DNA of 64,000 bases from contig NZ_KE386573.1 of assembly GCF_000427685.1 (NCBI RefSeq), forward strand, positions 2,960,938 through 3,024,937. Reading direction: 5' to 3'. The first letter of the stretch is position 1. Each line of letters starts with the position of its first letter. Origin of the DNA: Haloplanus natans DSM 17983. Its GTDB lineage: Archaea > Halobacteriota > Halobacteria > Halobacteriales > Haloferacaceae. Both the position numbers and the translations under genes were made by a program. This document shows positions 63,654 to 64,000 of this stretch, piece after piece. The notes under the pieces were generated by a model. It made no database searches and was not told the DNA's origin. It saw only the letters and a program-made list of their open reading frames with translations.

Positions 63654-64000
63654 CTAGAGCGACACGTTCGTCTCGATGTCCTCGGTCGCCTCGCGCAGAC
63701 CGTCCTCGCGGGAATCGCTGGTGAGGCGACCGGAGAGGTCCGCGTCGGTCAACAGGTCGACGAAGGCGTCGCGAAAACGGTCGTTGGCGCGGGTGGCCTC
63801 GCGGTCGGCGGCGACGGCACGTTCGCGGATCGCGTCGGGAGCGTCGTCGTCGCGGTCACGATCGCGGACGAGGTGACAGTCGAGACGCGCCCAGGCGACC
63901 GTCTCGGCGTCGACGCCCACCGCGTCGGCGAGGGCGGCGTCGGTCTCGTCGCCGTAGAAACCCCGGATCAGGCGGAGGTACGCGTCCGTCTCGAGATCGG
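63654..64000 (-). CDS. conditioned medium-induced protein 4-like, C-terminal part
   Basis: The gene runs off the right edge; 115 codons are visible. DLETDAYLRLIRGFYGDETD, ALADAVGVDAETVAWARLDC, then HLVRDRDRDDDAPDA and the end REDGLREATEDIETNVSL. The helix-turn-helix-like ADAVGV segment and the terminal motif match the haloarchaeal conditioned medium-induced protein 4 family by memory. Proposed as a density- or growth-phase-related DNA-binding protein; function not established. Confidence 0.75.
   Translation of the reverse strand, partial: DLETDAYLRLIRGFYGDETDAALADAVGVDAETVAWARLDCHLVRDRDRDDDAPDAIRERAVAADREATRANDRFRDAFVDLLTDADLSGRLTSDSREDGLREATEDIETNVSL

Noticed and set aside
1-64000. tRNA, rRNA, CRISPR arrays or a replication origin
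   Set aside because: No T-loop GGTTCGA-type signature in any intergenic space, no repeat-spacer arrays, and no Orc/Cdc6 gene or ORB-like repeats seen by eye.

Overview
This window is a piece of a haloarchaeal (class Halobacteria) chromosome. The signs are high GC in nearly every gene, strongly acidic (Asp/Glu-rich) proteins, TATA-box promoters about 25-30 bases before many start codons, and archaeal informational genes: PCNA, TFB, RadA, RFC small subunit, MCM, NMD3 and an archaeal-type AlaRS. Halophile-specific families are also present (DUF7344, HTH-10/bacterio-opsin activator, HalOD1, DUF5786, an HVO_0234-type propeller, and a C-terminal fragment resembling conditioned medium-induced protein 4). 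I cannot name the genus. I saw no rRNA, tRNA or CRISPR array.

Layout. 0-4.2 kb: partial RlmE, two regulators, pcna, a TFB and sufU. 4.2-14.9 kb: DUF1641 plus a sulfide:quinone-reductase-like flavoprotein, radA, htpX-pspAB, NMD3, a Rad3-type helicase, an exported protein and an SDR/membrane pair. 15.1-27.6 kb: a lipoate- and one-carbon-centred block of lipA, pdhABC, ilvA, gcvPA-gcvPB, glyA, lpd and a 2Fe-2S ferredoxin. Lpd can serve as E3 for both the 2-oxoacid dehydrogenase and the glycine cleavage system, and LipA makes the lipoyl groups for both. 27.7-32 kb: archaeal prepilin peptidase followed by a sensory/regulatory cluster (HalOD1, double DUF7344, PAS-GAF-HTH10). 32-36.4 kb: hisI, hisA and hisB with a glmM-like mutase. 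36.4-49.5 kb: a housekeeping stretch with upp, an intein-containing rfcS, alaS, prs and a HIT protein. 49.5-58.4 kb: a scrambled accessory region holding a promoter without a clear gene, decayed tlpA and ccdA, a MITE/PATE-like element, a P-loop-degenerate MinD-like protein, truncated genes, a low-GC EEP-family nuclease and a two-gene tyrosine-recombinase module. 58.4-63.3 kb: mcm with three inteins. The window ends with a small CxxC protein and the C-terminus of a CMIP4-like protein.

Most notable observations. (1) Five copies of a compound hairpin share conserved flanks, GTAACTG on the left and (T)GACTTAC on the right, around unrelated or diverged inner stems. Each copy lies just downstream of a gene or candidate transcript and in the same orientation as it. 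This may be an undescribed 3'-end element or REP-like repeat. (2) rfcS carries a mini-intein at one site and, over its P-loop, a 23-codon tract in which 19 codons end in A or T, inside an otherwise GC-ending gene. This looks like a scar of a past intein or co-conversion event. (3) mcm is split by three inteins, leaving extein pieces of only 66 and 14 residues. (4) Two proteins keep their fold signature but lack the key catalytic residue: an alpha/beta hydrolase without the nucleophile Ser, and a MinD-like protein without P-loop lysines.
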